15,104 nucleotides of DNA from CAYVQU01 sp964453155 (GTDB taxonomy: Bacteria > Chloroflexota > Anaerolineae > Anaerolineales > UBA11858). The notes below the pieces were generated by a model. The model worked only from the letters and a program-made list of their open reading frames with translations. It did not search any database and was not told where the DNA came from. Below, one piece after another: positions 6,940-13,684 of this stretch; within the stretch, counting starts at the first letter, position 1, and the number at the start of each line of letters is the position of its first letter. The stretch is taken from assembly GCA_964453155.1 (NCBI GenBank), contig CAYVQU010000129.1:1-15104 (forward strand). The letters are read 5' to 3'. Position numbers and translations under genes: made by a program.

Positions 6940-8862
6940 TCAGGAGTAGTCTAACCCGTGCCCAAATGGGAACAGGGGATTCTCCGAATCGGAAGGCAGA
7001 TCTTCCTTCTGATTGCGGACCGCCTCCATTGAAGAGGGTAGTTCATAAGGCAATTTTCCGACAGGGTTGAACTTCCCGAAGATCACATCCAACAAGGCGC
7101 CATCATTGGCCCCAAAGTTGGCCGTCAACCCGACACATTTTTCGGCAATCTCAGGGATTACCGGGGCCCGTTCGAGATAAATATCAACGATGGTGGGGAC
7201 TTTTTCACAGATGTTCAGGAGGCGGCTGAGTTCAGGTTCCTTGAAATCCAAATCGCCGCCGTGGAAGAAGCGCTCGAGCATCCCTTTGCGGGGTTCGAAG
7301 GGCGTTTGGGTGCGGATAATGGCAAAATCGGCCTCTTCGATTTTATCGACCACCTGACCATACTGGCCCGCAACCGCGGGATCCACTTTTTCGAGGAAGA
7401 TTTTGGGGTTCGCTTGCAGGGGGAGCTGCCCGGCGTTTTTCAGGAGCACAATCGATTTACGTTGGGCCAGTTCGCCCGCGGCTACGAATTTCTCGTTCCC
7501 GATGATTTCTTCGGCTTTGTCGGGATCCACATAGGGGTCATTGAACAAACCCATCTGGAACTTTTCGCGCAGCAGGCGGCGGATGGATTCATCGATGCGG
7601 TCCTCACTGACCTGCCCATTCTCCACCAACCCCACAATCACCTCGGGGCAGTGTTCGCCGCCGAATTGGTCACAACCGGCTTCAATGATCTTTTTGGCCC
7701 GGTCGGGGATGCTGAGATGTTCGACCCCCCAGGCCCGGGCGGCCATGACGGTTTTGCCGAAAATCTTGAAATCATTGACCAGACCCCAATCGGTGCAGAC
7801 GATGCCGTCGAAACCGTATTTGCCCCGCAGCATTTCGGTGATGACTTGCTTGGAGTAAGCAAACCCGACTTCTTCCAACTCGGTCTCCAGGGGACGGCCG
7901 TAATAGGGCATGATCTGCGAAGTGCCAGCCTCGAAGGCGGCTTCAAAGGGGATCAGATGATAATCAAAGTTATCGCCAGGGTAGACCTGATCTTTGCCGT
8001 AGGTGAAGTGGGCGTCTTCGCCATCTTTCTGGGGGCCGCCGCCGGGGAAGTGTTTGGTCATGCAGGCCACACTCTCGGGGCCGATTGATTCACCCTGAAA
8101 GCCACGGATGTAGGCTTTAGCCAGTTGGGCCGAGAGTGCGGCATCTTCGCCGAAAGTCCCGTTGGACCGGCACCAGCGCGGTTCGGTTGCCAGGTCGATC
8201 ATGGGGTGCAGGGCGGTGCGAATCCCCACCGCGACATATTCCTGCCGGGCCATATCCCCAAATTCTTCGACTAATTCCGGATCACCAATCGCGCCCAAAC
8301 CAATTTGCTCCGGCCATTTGGAAAAGGCTCCGGCCAGCATGGCCGCACCGGGGTTAAACGAAAAGGCATGGCGGGGGTCGGTCGAGAGGGTCACGGGGAT
8401 ACCCAGACGGGTCCGTTCGGCCATTTTCTGCAAAGAATTGTGCCACTCGGCCATCAGGCGGGGGGCGGTCCCCTGCATCACATTGAAGTGGTTCATCAGC
8501 CGATTGGCAATGAAGTCGGTGGTGGTGACCCGCATGAAGTTGGCCGGTTTTTCAATCAGGGTGCCATCCTTTTTCATTCCAATCATGGTTTGGAACATCA
8601 TCCCGGCTTTTTCTGCCACCGTCATCTGAGAGAGTAAGTCTGCGACGCGTTCATCGATGGGCAGCCGGACATCCTCGTAAGGATCGAGCACCCCATTTTT
8701 GTTGAGATCGCGAAAAGTATGACCGTCAATGGTCAGGGTCGGGGCTTCCGCTCCCAGGGTGGCCTGGTATTTTTTGTTATTGGCCTGGATTTTGAGATTA
8801 TTGCCGATGAACAAGCCCCCAACTACGACAACCAATCCGATGAGAATATAAACGAACGTCAT
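6940..8862 (-). CDS. Membrane-anchored glycoside hydrolase family 3 protein
   Basis: Predicted to remove sugars from the non-reducing end of beta-glycosides outside the membrane; linkage unknown. The 640-aa protein starts with an uncleaved hydrophobic segment (residues 4-20). A 12-residue EF-hand-like calcium loop, DLNKNGVLDPYE (52-63), leads into LPIDERVADLLSQMT and the GH3 (beta/alpha)8 domain. K270-H271 in KHFPGGG are the conserved substrate-binding pair, and D358 in VCTDWG is the expected nucleophile. The C-terminal GH3 alpha/beta sandwich follows (IVLLKN, then GKLPYELPSS), ending with PFGHGLDYS, the usual family end. I cannot point to the acid/base Glu. The start has GGAGG (8869-8873) 6 nt upstream. 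The gene lies 110 bp downstream of the FG-GAP gene in the same direction, and the two may be co-transcribed across a hairpin repeat. Confidence 0.93.
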   Translation of the reverse strand: MTFVYILIGLVVVVGGLFIGNNLKIQANNKKYQATLGAEAPTLTIDGHTFRDLNKNGVLDPYEDVRLPIDERVADLLSQMTVAEKAGMMFQTMIGMKKDGTLIEKPANFMRVTTTDFIANRLMNHFNVMQGTAPRLMAEWHNSLQKMAERTRLGIPVTLSTDPRHAFSFNPGAAMLAGAFSKWPEQIGLGAIGDPELVEEFGDMARQEYVAVGIRTALHPMIDLATEPRWCRSNGTFGEDAALSAQLAKAYIRGFQGESIGPESVACMTKHFPGGGPQKDGEDAHFTYGKDQVYPGDNFDYHLIPFEAAFEAGTSQIMPYYGRPLETELEEVGFAYSKQVITEMLRGKYGFDGIVCTDWGLVNDFKIFGKTVMAARAWGVEHLSIPDRAKKIIEAGCDQFGGEHCPEVIVGLVENGQVSEDRIDESIRRLLREKFQMGLFNDPYVDPDKAEEIIGNEKFVAAGELAQRKSIVLLKNAGQLPLQANPKIFLEKVDPAVAGQYGQVVDKIEEADFAIIRTQTPFEPRKGMLERFFHGGDLDFKEPELSRLLNICEKVPTIVDIYLERAPVIPEIAEKCVGLTANFGANDGALLDVIFGKFNPVGKLPYELPSSMEAVRNQKEDLPSDSENPLFPFGHGLDYS

Positions 8863-8889
8863 GGTGCGCCTCCGGTATAAAATTCTTTA

Positions 8890-8921
8890 GACCTGCAAGG
8901 TTTAGGAAAACCTGGCAGGTC
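8890..8921. repeat. Hairpin repeat, near copy of the 4015-4045 element
   Basis: GACCTGCAAGGTTT (8890-8903) pairs with AAACCTGGCAGGTC (8908-8921) with one mismatch. The right arm is identical to that at 4032-4045. It lies between the FG-GAP gene and the glycoside hydrolase gene. There is no strong T-run on either strand, though on the minus strand it is followed by TAAAGAATTTTA; a weak terminator or mRNA stabilising hairpin is possible. Confidence 0.65.
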
Positions 8922-8972
8922 CAGCATACTTGAATTCTAACCCATCGACCCCGGAATGCCTACGGCTTACCC

Positions 8973-11900
8973 CTAAGTTTTTCGCCGTTTGACCATTTTC
9001 CAGCCCCCCCAGCCGACCATCCCGGCCGAAGCCCCCCATACCACCGCGACTAACAGACCCATCCATTTCTGACCGGGAGAGTAGGCGGCCAAATATTGCA
9101 GGGTCAGGGCGGTGGGATCGGCGACGCCGGTGCCTTGAATGGCGAAGGTGTAGAGTTTCTCATCGGTGTCATCGTTGGAGACCACCACGGTGGCCGTCCG
9201 GGTGCCCAGCACGCTGGGGTCAAAGACAATCTCAAAGGTGGTCGCACCACTGCCATTGACGGCCGCGGCCGGTTGCTGGGTGACCGTGAAATCGCTGCTG
9301 TGGGTGCCGACGATCTCAACCCGCGGGCTGCCATTCAGGCTCAGCGCGCCCAGACCGGTGTTGGCGATCGTAAAGGTGCGGGTCAGGGTTTGAGTGACGA
9401 TCCCGGCGAGGCCAAAATCGGTGTGATCCGCGCTGGCCGGGGTGTAATCGCAATCCACGATGGATTGGCTGTTGCCCTGGACATCCATTTCGGGTGTTGC
9501 CGCGGCCGAAATGGTAACTGTAGCGGTGCAGGTGTTATTGCCTTCATTGGATTCGGGCGCGACGCCGTTCGGATCGACCTGACAGGTGCCGCCGGAGCGG
9601 GGGTTGTCGAGATCACCCGCCGACTGGGGGGTGACGCTGAATTCGACCGCGAATGTCCCCCCACTCGCCGCGATGGTCTGTTCCCCACCGTCGGCAGCAC
9701 AGTAGAGGGTGTGTGCTCCACTGCGGACGACATAATAGCAATCGGCATTCCCGTTATAAACCGGCGCGCCGTAATCTGGCCCAACGGGTAACTCATCCTT
9801 CAGTATCGTTTGGCCATCATTGAAAATGGCGTCTGCCGCGCCGCTGTTGGAAACCGTCAGAGTCCAATTAAAAGCCGTCCCTACCGTACCCGCATCGCCA
9901 GTATCGTTGGATTTTGAAATCTCCAGATCAGAAACCGGATCAAAGACGTAGGCTGCACCCGAACTGCTAAATGGATTTCCCACCCCACCATCTTCCCCCT
10001 TTGCCCCCACTACCACGGTATTCCCACTGATGGAAATCGAGGAGCCGAAGGCGTCAGATGCCTGAACATCGGAAGCCCGCAGGATTTTTACTTCGCCCCA
10101 GTTGCCAGGTCCGTCATGGTCACGCTCGAAAGCGTAGGCCGCACCCGCCCAGATCTCCCCAGAAGCAACACCCCCCACTGAATCAACACACAACGAAACC
10201 ACGGTAACTAAGCTTAAGCAAGCCTCGGCAGAGAAGAAGTNNNNNNNNNNGCCGGCATCCTCCCCCGCGCAACCGTACGCCGCACCCGCCCAATTCTCCC
10301 CCGTTGCCCCCACCACCACTGTATTTCCACTGATAGAAACCGAGGTACCAAAGCTGTACCACGCTTGGGCATTGGATGCATATAGAATTTTTGTCTGGCC
10401 CCAGTTATCAGCACCATCCTGGTCACGCTCAAAAACGTAGGCCGCTCCGGTAGTGAACAGCGGATCCCCTTCTCCACCGTCTTCCTCCTTTGCCCCCACC
10501 ACCAGTGTATCTCCACTAATGGAAACCGCGGTGCCGAAGTTGTCGTATGACTGGGCATCGGAGGCGTGCAGGATGGCTACTTGGCCCCAGTTACCAGCCC
10601 CATCCTGATTGCGCTCGAAAACGTAGGCCGCTCCGGATTCTGTGAATGGGTCTCCGGCCCCGCCCCATTCCCTTAAAGCCCCCACTACCAGCGTATCCCC
10701 GCTAATAGAAACCGACCAACCGAAGTAATCATCTACCTGGGCATCAGAGGCGTGCAGGATTTTGGCTTCGCCCCAGTTGCCGGCCCCGCCCTGGTCGCGC
10801 TCAAAAACGTAGGCCGCACCGGAGTTACCGAGTGGGTCACCTGATCCACCATCTTCCCCAAATGACCCCACCACCACCGTATCCCCACTAATGGAAACCG
10901 AGTGACCAAAGTAATCATTCCCCTGGGCATCGGAAGCATGCAGAGCTTTTACCTGGCCCCAGTTGTCCGCTCCACCCTGGTCGCGCTCGAAAACGTAAGC
11001 CGCACCGACATCGCTACTTGCCCCATCTTCATAGGGCGCACCTACCACCAGTGTGTCCCCACTAATAGAAACCGCGGTGCCGAAGTTGCCATATTCCTGG
11101 CCGTCGGAGGAATACAGTTTCTTTACCTGGCCCCAATTACCGGTTCCACCCTGGTCGCGCTCGAAAACGTAGGCCGCACCGACATCGCTACTCGCCCCGT
11201 CTTCATAAGGTGCCCCTACCACCAGCGTATCCCCACTAATAGAAACCGAGTGGCCAAAATTAGCGTTTGACTGAACGTTGGAGGCGCGCAGGATGGTGGT
11301 TTCAACCCAAGGGTCAATAGTCAGGGGGTAGGCGGCGTGGGCGTCTTGGACGAGGATTTGGATGAAATTATCCCTCACCCCAGCCTTTGGCGAAAACGCG
11401 CCTTTGGCATCCCCTTGGAAGAGGGATAAGCGGGCGGAGATGGTTTGACCCTTAGCGTCGATGACCAAGAGTTTGTCGTAGGTCAGGATGGTTTCACCTG
11501 CGGGGTTTTGAAAGTGGATGGTATTACCGTGCTGAACTGGGCTAAGATTGCCGGTAACGGCCATTTCCAAGACTAAAGGTGATTGGGTGTCAGGTGTCAG
11601 GTACTGAGGACGCTCTTGAACCGTGAAGCCTTGCTCTAGACCGGTGGCCTGGTTGATCCACCATTCCGAGATATTCTCGTCCCAATAGTAAGTGAGGGTG
11701 TTCGTATCGGTGGTTAGGCCTGTGGCGTTTTTACGTAAGGCCCGGAGCGAATCGCGGGCGTCAAATCCCCTTAGGTTTTCAGGATCATACCCATACCCCG
11801 TCAGTTGCAGGCCCCAATTCCACGCATCACCATTGGCCGGGGTAACGCTCAGGCCGTTTTCATCAAATGTCAGTTCCCAGCCCTGGGTCACGTTGTGGGC

Positions 11901-12167
11901 GTTGGCGGTGGTGTTCTTTCTCGAAAAACGATATTGATCCGCTGTGATGGTATCCTGGATGCGCATCCATTCAGCGGAGCTCAATCCAGTCGGGATTTCG
12001 CCTGGTTGGATCGGTTGAGACTTTCCATCGACTTCAAATCTAGTCGAGTTTCCATTGCGAGAATTCAAATCATACTCCGCAGAATAGGTCTGCAGAGGAG
12101 CACCCAAAATTAACACTATTACCAGTACGATCTGGATACCAAGTATGAGAAAATGTGATCGTTTCAT
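8973..12167 (-). CDS. Secreted FG-GAP repeat protein with DUF11-like and HYDIN-like domains and C-terminal anchor (interrupted by a scaffold gap)
   Basis: A large surface protein (1064 aa as assembled), likely for adhesion or binding; no catalytic domain seen. Residues about 8-30 are a signal peptide. Residues 30-285 form an N-terminal beta-rich domain ending in YPLTIDPW. From about 287 to 740 run FG-GAP modules with the motifs FGxSVSISGDTVVVGA, GAAYVFERDQ and NWGQ, which fold as an integrin-type propeller. Then come a DUF11-like domain starting SDLEISKSNDTG (about 744) with several cysteines, a HYDIN/choice-of-anchor-D-like domain from PEMDVQG (about 890), and a C-terminal membrane helix followed by KRRKT. 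The 10-N gap falls near residues 639-643, and the module after it is probably a false duplicate, so the true length may be about 1017 aa. The start at 12167 has GGAGG 6 nt away; a TTG at 12197 is less likely. Confidence 0.85.
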   Translation of the reverse strand: MKRSHFLILGIQIVLVIVLILGAPLQTYSAEYDLNSRNGNSTRFEVDGKSQPIQPGEIPTGLSSAEWMRIQDTITADQYRFSRKNTTANAHNVTQGWELTFDENGLSVTPANGDAWNWGLQLTGYGYDPENLRGFDARDSLRALRKNATGLTTDTNTLTYYWDENISEWWINQATGLEQGFTVQERPQYLTPDTQSPLVLEMAVTGNLSPVQHGNTIHFQNPAGETILTYDKLLVIDAKGQTISARLSLFQGDAKGAFSPKAGVRDNFIQILVQDAHAAYPLTIDPWVETTILRASNVQSNANFGHSVSISGDTLVVGAPYEDGASSDVGAAYVFERDQGGTGNWGQVKKLYSSDGQEYGNFGTAVSISGDTLVVGAPYEDGASSDVGAAYVFERDQGGADNWGQVKALHASDAQGNDYFGHSVSISGDTVVVGSFGEDGGSGDPLGNSGAAYVFERDQGGAGNWGEAKILHASDAQVDDYFGWSVSISGDTLVVGALREWGGAGDPFTESGAAYVFERNQDGAGNWGQVAILHASDAQSYDNFGTAVSISGDTLVVGAKEEDGGEGDPLFTTGAAYVFERDQDGADNWGQTKILYASNAQAWYSFGTSVSISGNTVVVGATGENWAGAAYGCAGEDAGXXXXFFSAEACLSLVTVVSLCVDSVGGVASGEIWAGAAYAFERDHDGPGNWGEVKILRASDVQASDAFGSSISISGNTVVVGAKGEDGGVGNPFSSSGAAYVFDPVSDLEISKSNDTGDAGTVGTAFNWTLTVSNSGAADAIFNDGQTILKDELPVGPDYGAPVYNGNADCYYVVRSGAHTLYCAADGGEQTIAASGGTFAVEFSVTPQSAGDLDNPRSGGTCQVDPNGVAPESNEGNNTCTATVTISAAATPEMDVQGNSQSIVDCDYTPASADHTDFGLAGIVTQTLTRTFTIANTGLGALSLNGSPRVEIVGTHSSDFTVTQQPAAAVNGSGATTFEIVFDPSVLGTRTATVVVSNDDTDEKLYTFAIQGTGVADPTALTLQYLAAYSPGQKWMGLLVAVVWGASAGMVGWGGWKMVKRRKT
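9945..11300 (-). repeat. FG-GAP module array in tandem
   Basis: The same codon landmark (plus-strand 'atcg' or its variant before the module word ILxAS) recurs at 11277, 11103, 10929, 10743, 10557, 10371 and 10068. The spacings are 174, 174, 186, 186, 186 and 303 bp. Subtracting the 141-bp suspected duplicate turns the last value into 162 bp, which fits because that module reads GATGENWAGAAY and lacks the eight extra residues of its neighbours. Modules are clearly related at the DNA level and most end in GAAYVFERDQ. Confidence 0.85.
10241..10250. other. Scaffold gap (10 N)
   Basis: Ten undetermined bases lie inside the FG-GAP array. Exactly ten is a common placeholder when the real gap is unknown or negative. 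The flanks 10110-10240 and 10251-10381 are colinear copies without indels, suggesting overlapping contig ends. Confidence 0.98.
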
Positions 12168-12173
12168 GCGGTC

Positions 12174-12178
12174 CCTCC
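12174..12178 (-). promoter_or_regulatory. Shine-Dalgarno site that fixes the start at 12167
   Basis: On the minus strand GGAGG (within GGGAGGGAC) stands 6 nt before the ATG whose first base is 12167. The upstream TTG at 12197 has no such site, and using it would put ten polar residues in front of the signal peptide. Confidence 0.7.
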
Positions 12179-12222
12179 CAAAAGCAACGCTGTTCAATGT
12201 GAATAATTATGTAACCAAAAAA

Positions 12223-12231
12223 ATTATAGCA
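12223..12231 (-). promoter_or_regulatory. Predicted extended -10 promoter of the FG-GAP gene
   Basis: The minus strand reads TGCTATAAT, a perfect TATAAT with the TGn extension. No good -35 is seen 16-18 bp upstream, which an extended -10 can tolerate. Transcription would start near 12215, giving a leader of about 48 nt. Confidence 0.5.
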
Positions 12232-12373
12232 GAGTCCGATATCCATAAAATAGTACGGTGATACCCAAACAGGTATGAATACGACTCTTTGGGTGAATTT
12301 GGGGTTCTACATGACGAAATTGAACTGATTTGCCTCCTAACCCCCAATTTTGTGGGCCGGGAGTCTGATGGGA

Positions 12374-12428
12374 CGCCAATTCCCCGGAAACTGGGTTCTG
12401 TGAACCTTAAGTTTCCGGGGAATTGGCG
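12374..12428. repeat. Long 19-bp-stem palindrome
   Basis: CGCCAATTCCCCGGAAACT (12374-12392) and its exact reverse complement at 12410-12428 enclose 17 nt. Within that centre GGTTC (12394-12398) pairs with GAACC (12402-12406) around TGT. The result is a 55-nt cruciform or RNA hairpin with only a small internal loop. No T-run follows on either strand. Confidence 0.75.
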
Positions 12429-12479
12429 GGGGGGATATCGAAGCTACCAGTCAAGATTGGCTTGGTTTCCTTACTGGAG

Positions 12480-12520
12480 AAAAAAAGAACCCGCCGGGGG
12501 ATTAAAAATTTCCCGGCAGG
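12480..12520 (-). terminator. Intrinsic terminator of the alpha/beta-hydrolase gene
   Basis: Read on the minus strand, CCTGCCGGG (12520-12512) pairs with CCCGGCGGG (12498-12490) with one mismatch around a 13-nt loop. It is followed after GTTC by a run of seven T (12486-12480). It lies about 60 bp after the hydrolase stop. Confidence 0.6.
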
Positions 12521-12580
12521 AAACATACGCTTTCCAGGCAGGGAAGGGGACCCGCGCAGTAAGGAAAACAGGGCCGACGT

Positions 12581-13561
12581 CTAACCAAAAATGTACTGCC
12601 TCCCGGCTTCCGACTTCCAAATCGCGGCATTATCGTGCCCCACGCAGGGGATGATAGCAATCTTATGGGTTTGGGTGATTTCGGCCCCATACAGGTGCTG
12701 CAAATAGCGGTAATAGATTTGGCCGCGCGCCAACCGGTTTTTCCCCTGGAGATTGGCATTCGGCGTCTGTTCGAGCATGGCTTCCCGGGTGTCTTCGCCG
12801 CCTAGCAGGTAGACGACATCTTTGTGGGGGTATCCCGTTCGAATCGGGTCGGCCCCGGCGGCGGCCATGTAAGGGTTCAGCTTCTCCAGACCGTATTTGT
12901 AGTCATCGTAGTCAGGCAGCGCCCCTTCGGGCACGCCAAATCCCTTAGCCTCCCCAGAGATTTGGCGGTCAGGGTTGAGATAGACATAGGTCGAAGGGTT
13001 GGCAACGATGAAACGCAGGTGATATTTCTTGGGAATGGATTGGTCAACCCGCGTCCCGGCGGCGTAGCGGTTGACGTACTGGCCCCCCGCCGAATGACCA
13101 GGGACAATAATGTTTTTGAGATTAGGGAAAATTTCGGGGTTTGCGACGCGTTCAATCAGCCGGTCAATCACTGTAAAGGCCGAAACCGCGGCCGTTCGCG
13201 GCTGGTCGGCGGTCGCAGCAGAATCGTCGCCCTTCTTCCAACCCTCGCCACTCTCCCCATCCCAATAGAGAATTTCATCCGGCAGTTCGAAGCGGTTGAT
13301 ATCTTCTTCGAGCAAAAACTGGGGGGCGATGACCAAAGTTTGCTCCGCCACCCCGGCCTGCGCCACCGCGGCCATCATGTTGGGGAAGTAATCGTCGGCG
13401 TTGCGTAAGACCCCATGGACCACAATCACTACCCGCTCGATGGCGGAGTTGGGTTGGTCAAGCGGATAATTCCACTCGCAGGGGATGGCAACCACTTCTC
13501 CATCCACCTCAAATCGAAACCGCTGGGGACAAATCGATACGGGATAAATCACTTCACTCAT
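12581..13561 (-). CDS. Alpha/beta-hydrolase fold protein
   Basis: A 326-aa predicted cytosolic serine hydrolase, substrate unknown. The oxyanion-side motif is VVIVVHGVLRNADDYF (44-59). The nucleophile elbow is PGHSAGGQ with S157. The acid is likely D257 in YLLGGEDT and the base H309 in PCVGHDN, so the triad is complete and in the canonical order. The segment between (about 175-240) holds YVYLNPDRQ and a Tyr/Asp-rich loop that may form the lid. The N-terminal part (residues 11-35) reads like a beta-sheet entry (RFRFEVDGEVVAIPCEW), with no signal peptide. The start is supported by AGGAG (13568-13572) 6 nt upstream, and an intrinsic terminator follows. Esterase, lipase-like and peptidase roles cannot be separated. 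Confidence 0.88.
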   Translation of the reverse strand: MSEVIYPVSICPQRFRFEVDGEVVAIPCEWNYPLDQPNSAIERVVIVVHGVLRNADDYFPNMMAAVAQAGVAEQTLVIAPQFLLEEDINRFELPDEILYWDGESGEGWKKGDDSAATADQPRTAAVSAFTVIDRLIERVANPEIFPNLKNIIVPGHSAGGQYVNRYAAGTRVDQSIPKKYHLRFIVANPSTYVYLNPDRQISGEAKGFGVPEGALPDYDDYKYGLEKLNPYMAAAGADPIRTGYPHKDVVYLLGGEDTREAMLEQTPNANLQGKNRLARGQIYYRYLQHLYGAEITQTHKIAIIPCVGHDNAAIWKSEAGRQYIFG

Positions 13562-13684
13562 TTTACACTCCTAAACAGTACCTGAGAACCGCCCCTTCAC
13601 TTCGACGAAGCTCAGTACAGGCGAAACGCTGCGCTACTCAGGATGCTTCATTTTATTCAATCACCATTCCACATTCGCCACTCG
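13562..13684. repeat. Short intergenic repeat region (CTTCGAC / CTCAGGATG type)
   Basis: The spacer between the hydrolase start and the transporter stop contains cttcgacgaagctcag (about 13600-13615) and ctactcaggatg (13634-13645), followed closely by cattttat. The last two words occur in the same order at 2966-2989. It also carries an AT-rich run of 'cattc' words (about 13660-13692). No gene or clear terminator is present. Confidence 0.45.

Larger units (their letters stand above)
12168..12580. other. 413-bp intergenic region with promoter, long palindrome and terminator
   Basis: No gene is supported. From left to right it holds the Shine-Dalgarno site and extended -10 promoter of the FG-GAP gene, an imperfect 12-bp inverted repeat (12295-12306 with 12339-12350), a perfect 19-bp-stem palindrome (12374-12428), and the terminator of the alpha/beta-hydrolase gene (12480-12520). 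Positions 12521-12580 follow that gene's stop and show nothing. Confidence 0.7.

Noticed and set aside
7261..8088. 275-codon open frame on the plus strand opposite the glycoside hydrolase gene.
   Set aside because: It is wholly antisense to a clear GH3 catalytic domain, resembles no family and has no start signals.
8980..9060. C-terminal sorting signal of sortase type in the FG-GAP protein.
   Set aside because: A hydrophobic helix and a basic tail are present, but no LPXTG-like motif precedes them; I treat it as a plain membrane anchor.
10141..10240. Region of many substitutions in one repeat copy, reminiscent of diversity-generating retroelement mutagenesis.
   Set aside because: The changes are not restricted to adenine positions, they occur on both sides of a scaffold gap, and no reverse transcriptase or template repeat is present. 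Contig-end error explains them better.
9945..11300. Regular tandem repeats that might suggest a CRISPR array.
   Set aside because: The 174-186 bp period lies in frame within a protein gene and encodes FG-GAP modules; there are no short repeats with unique spacers.
12289..12654. 121-codon open frame on the plus strand across the spacer before the FG-GAP gene.
   Set aside because: It reads through a 19-bp palindrome and a terminator and into the antisense of the hydrolase gene, with no recognisable motif.
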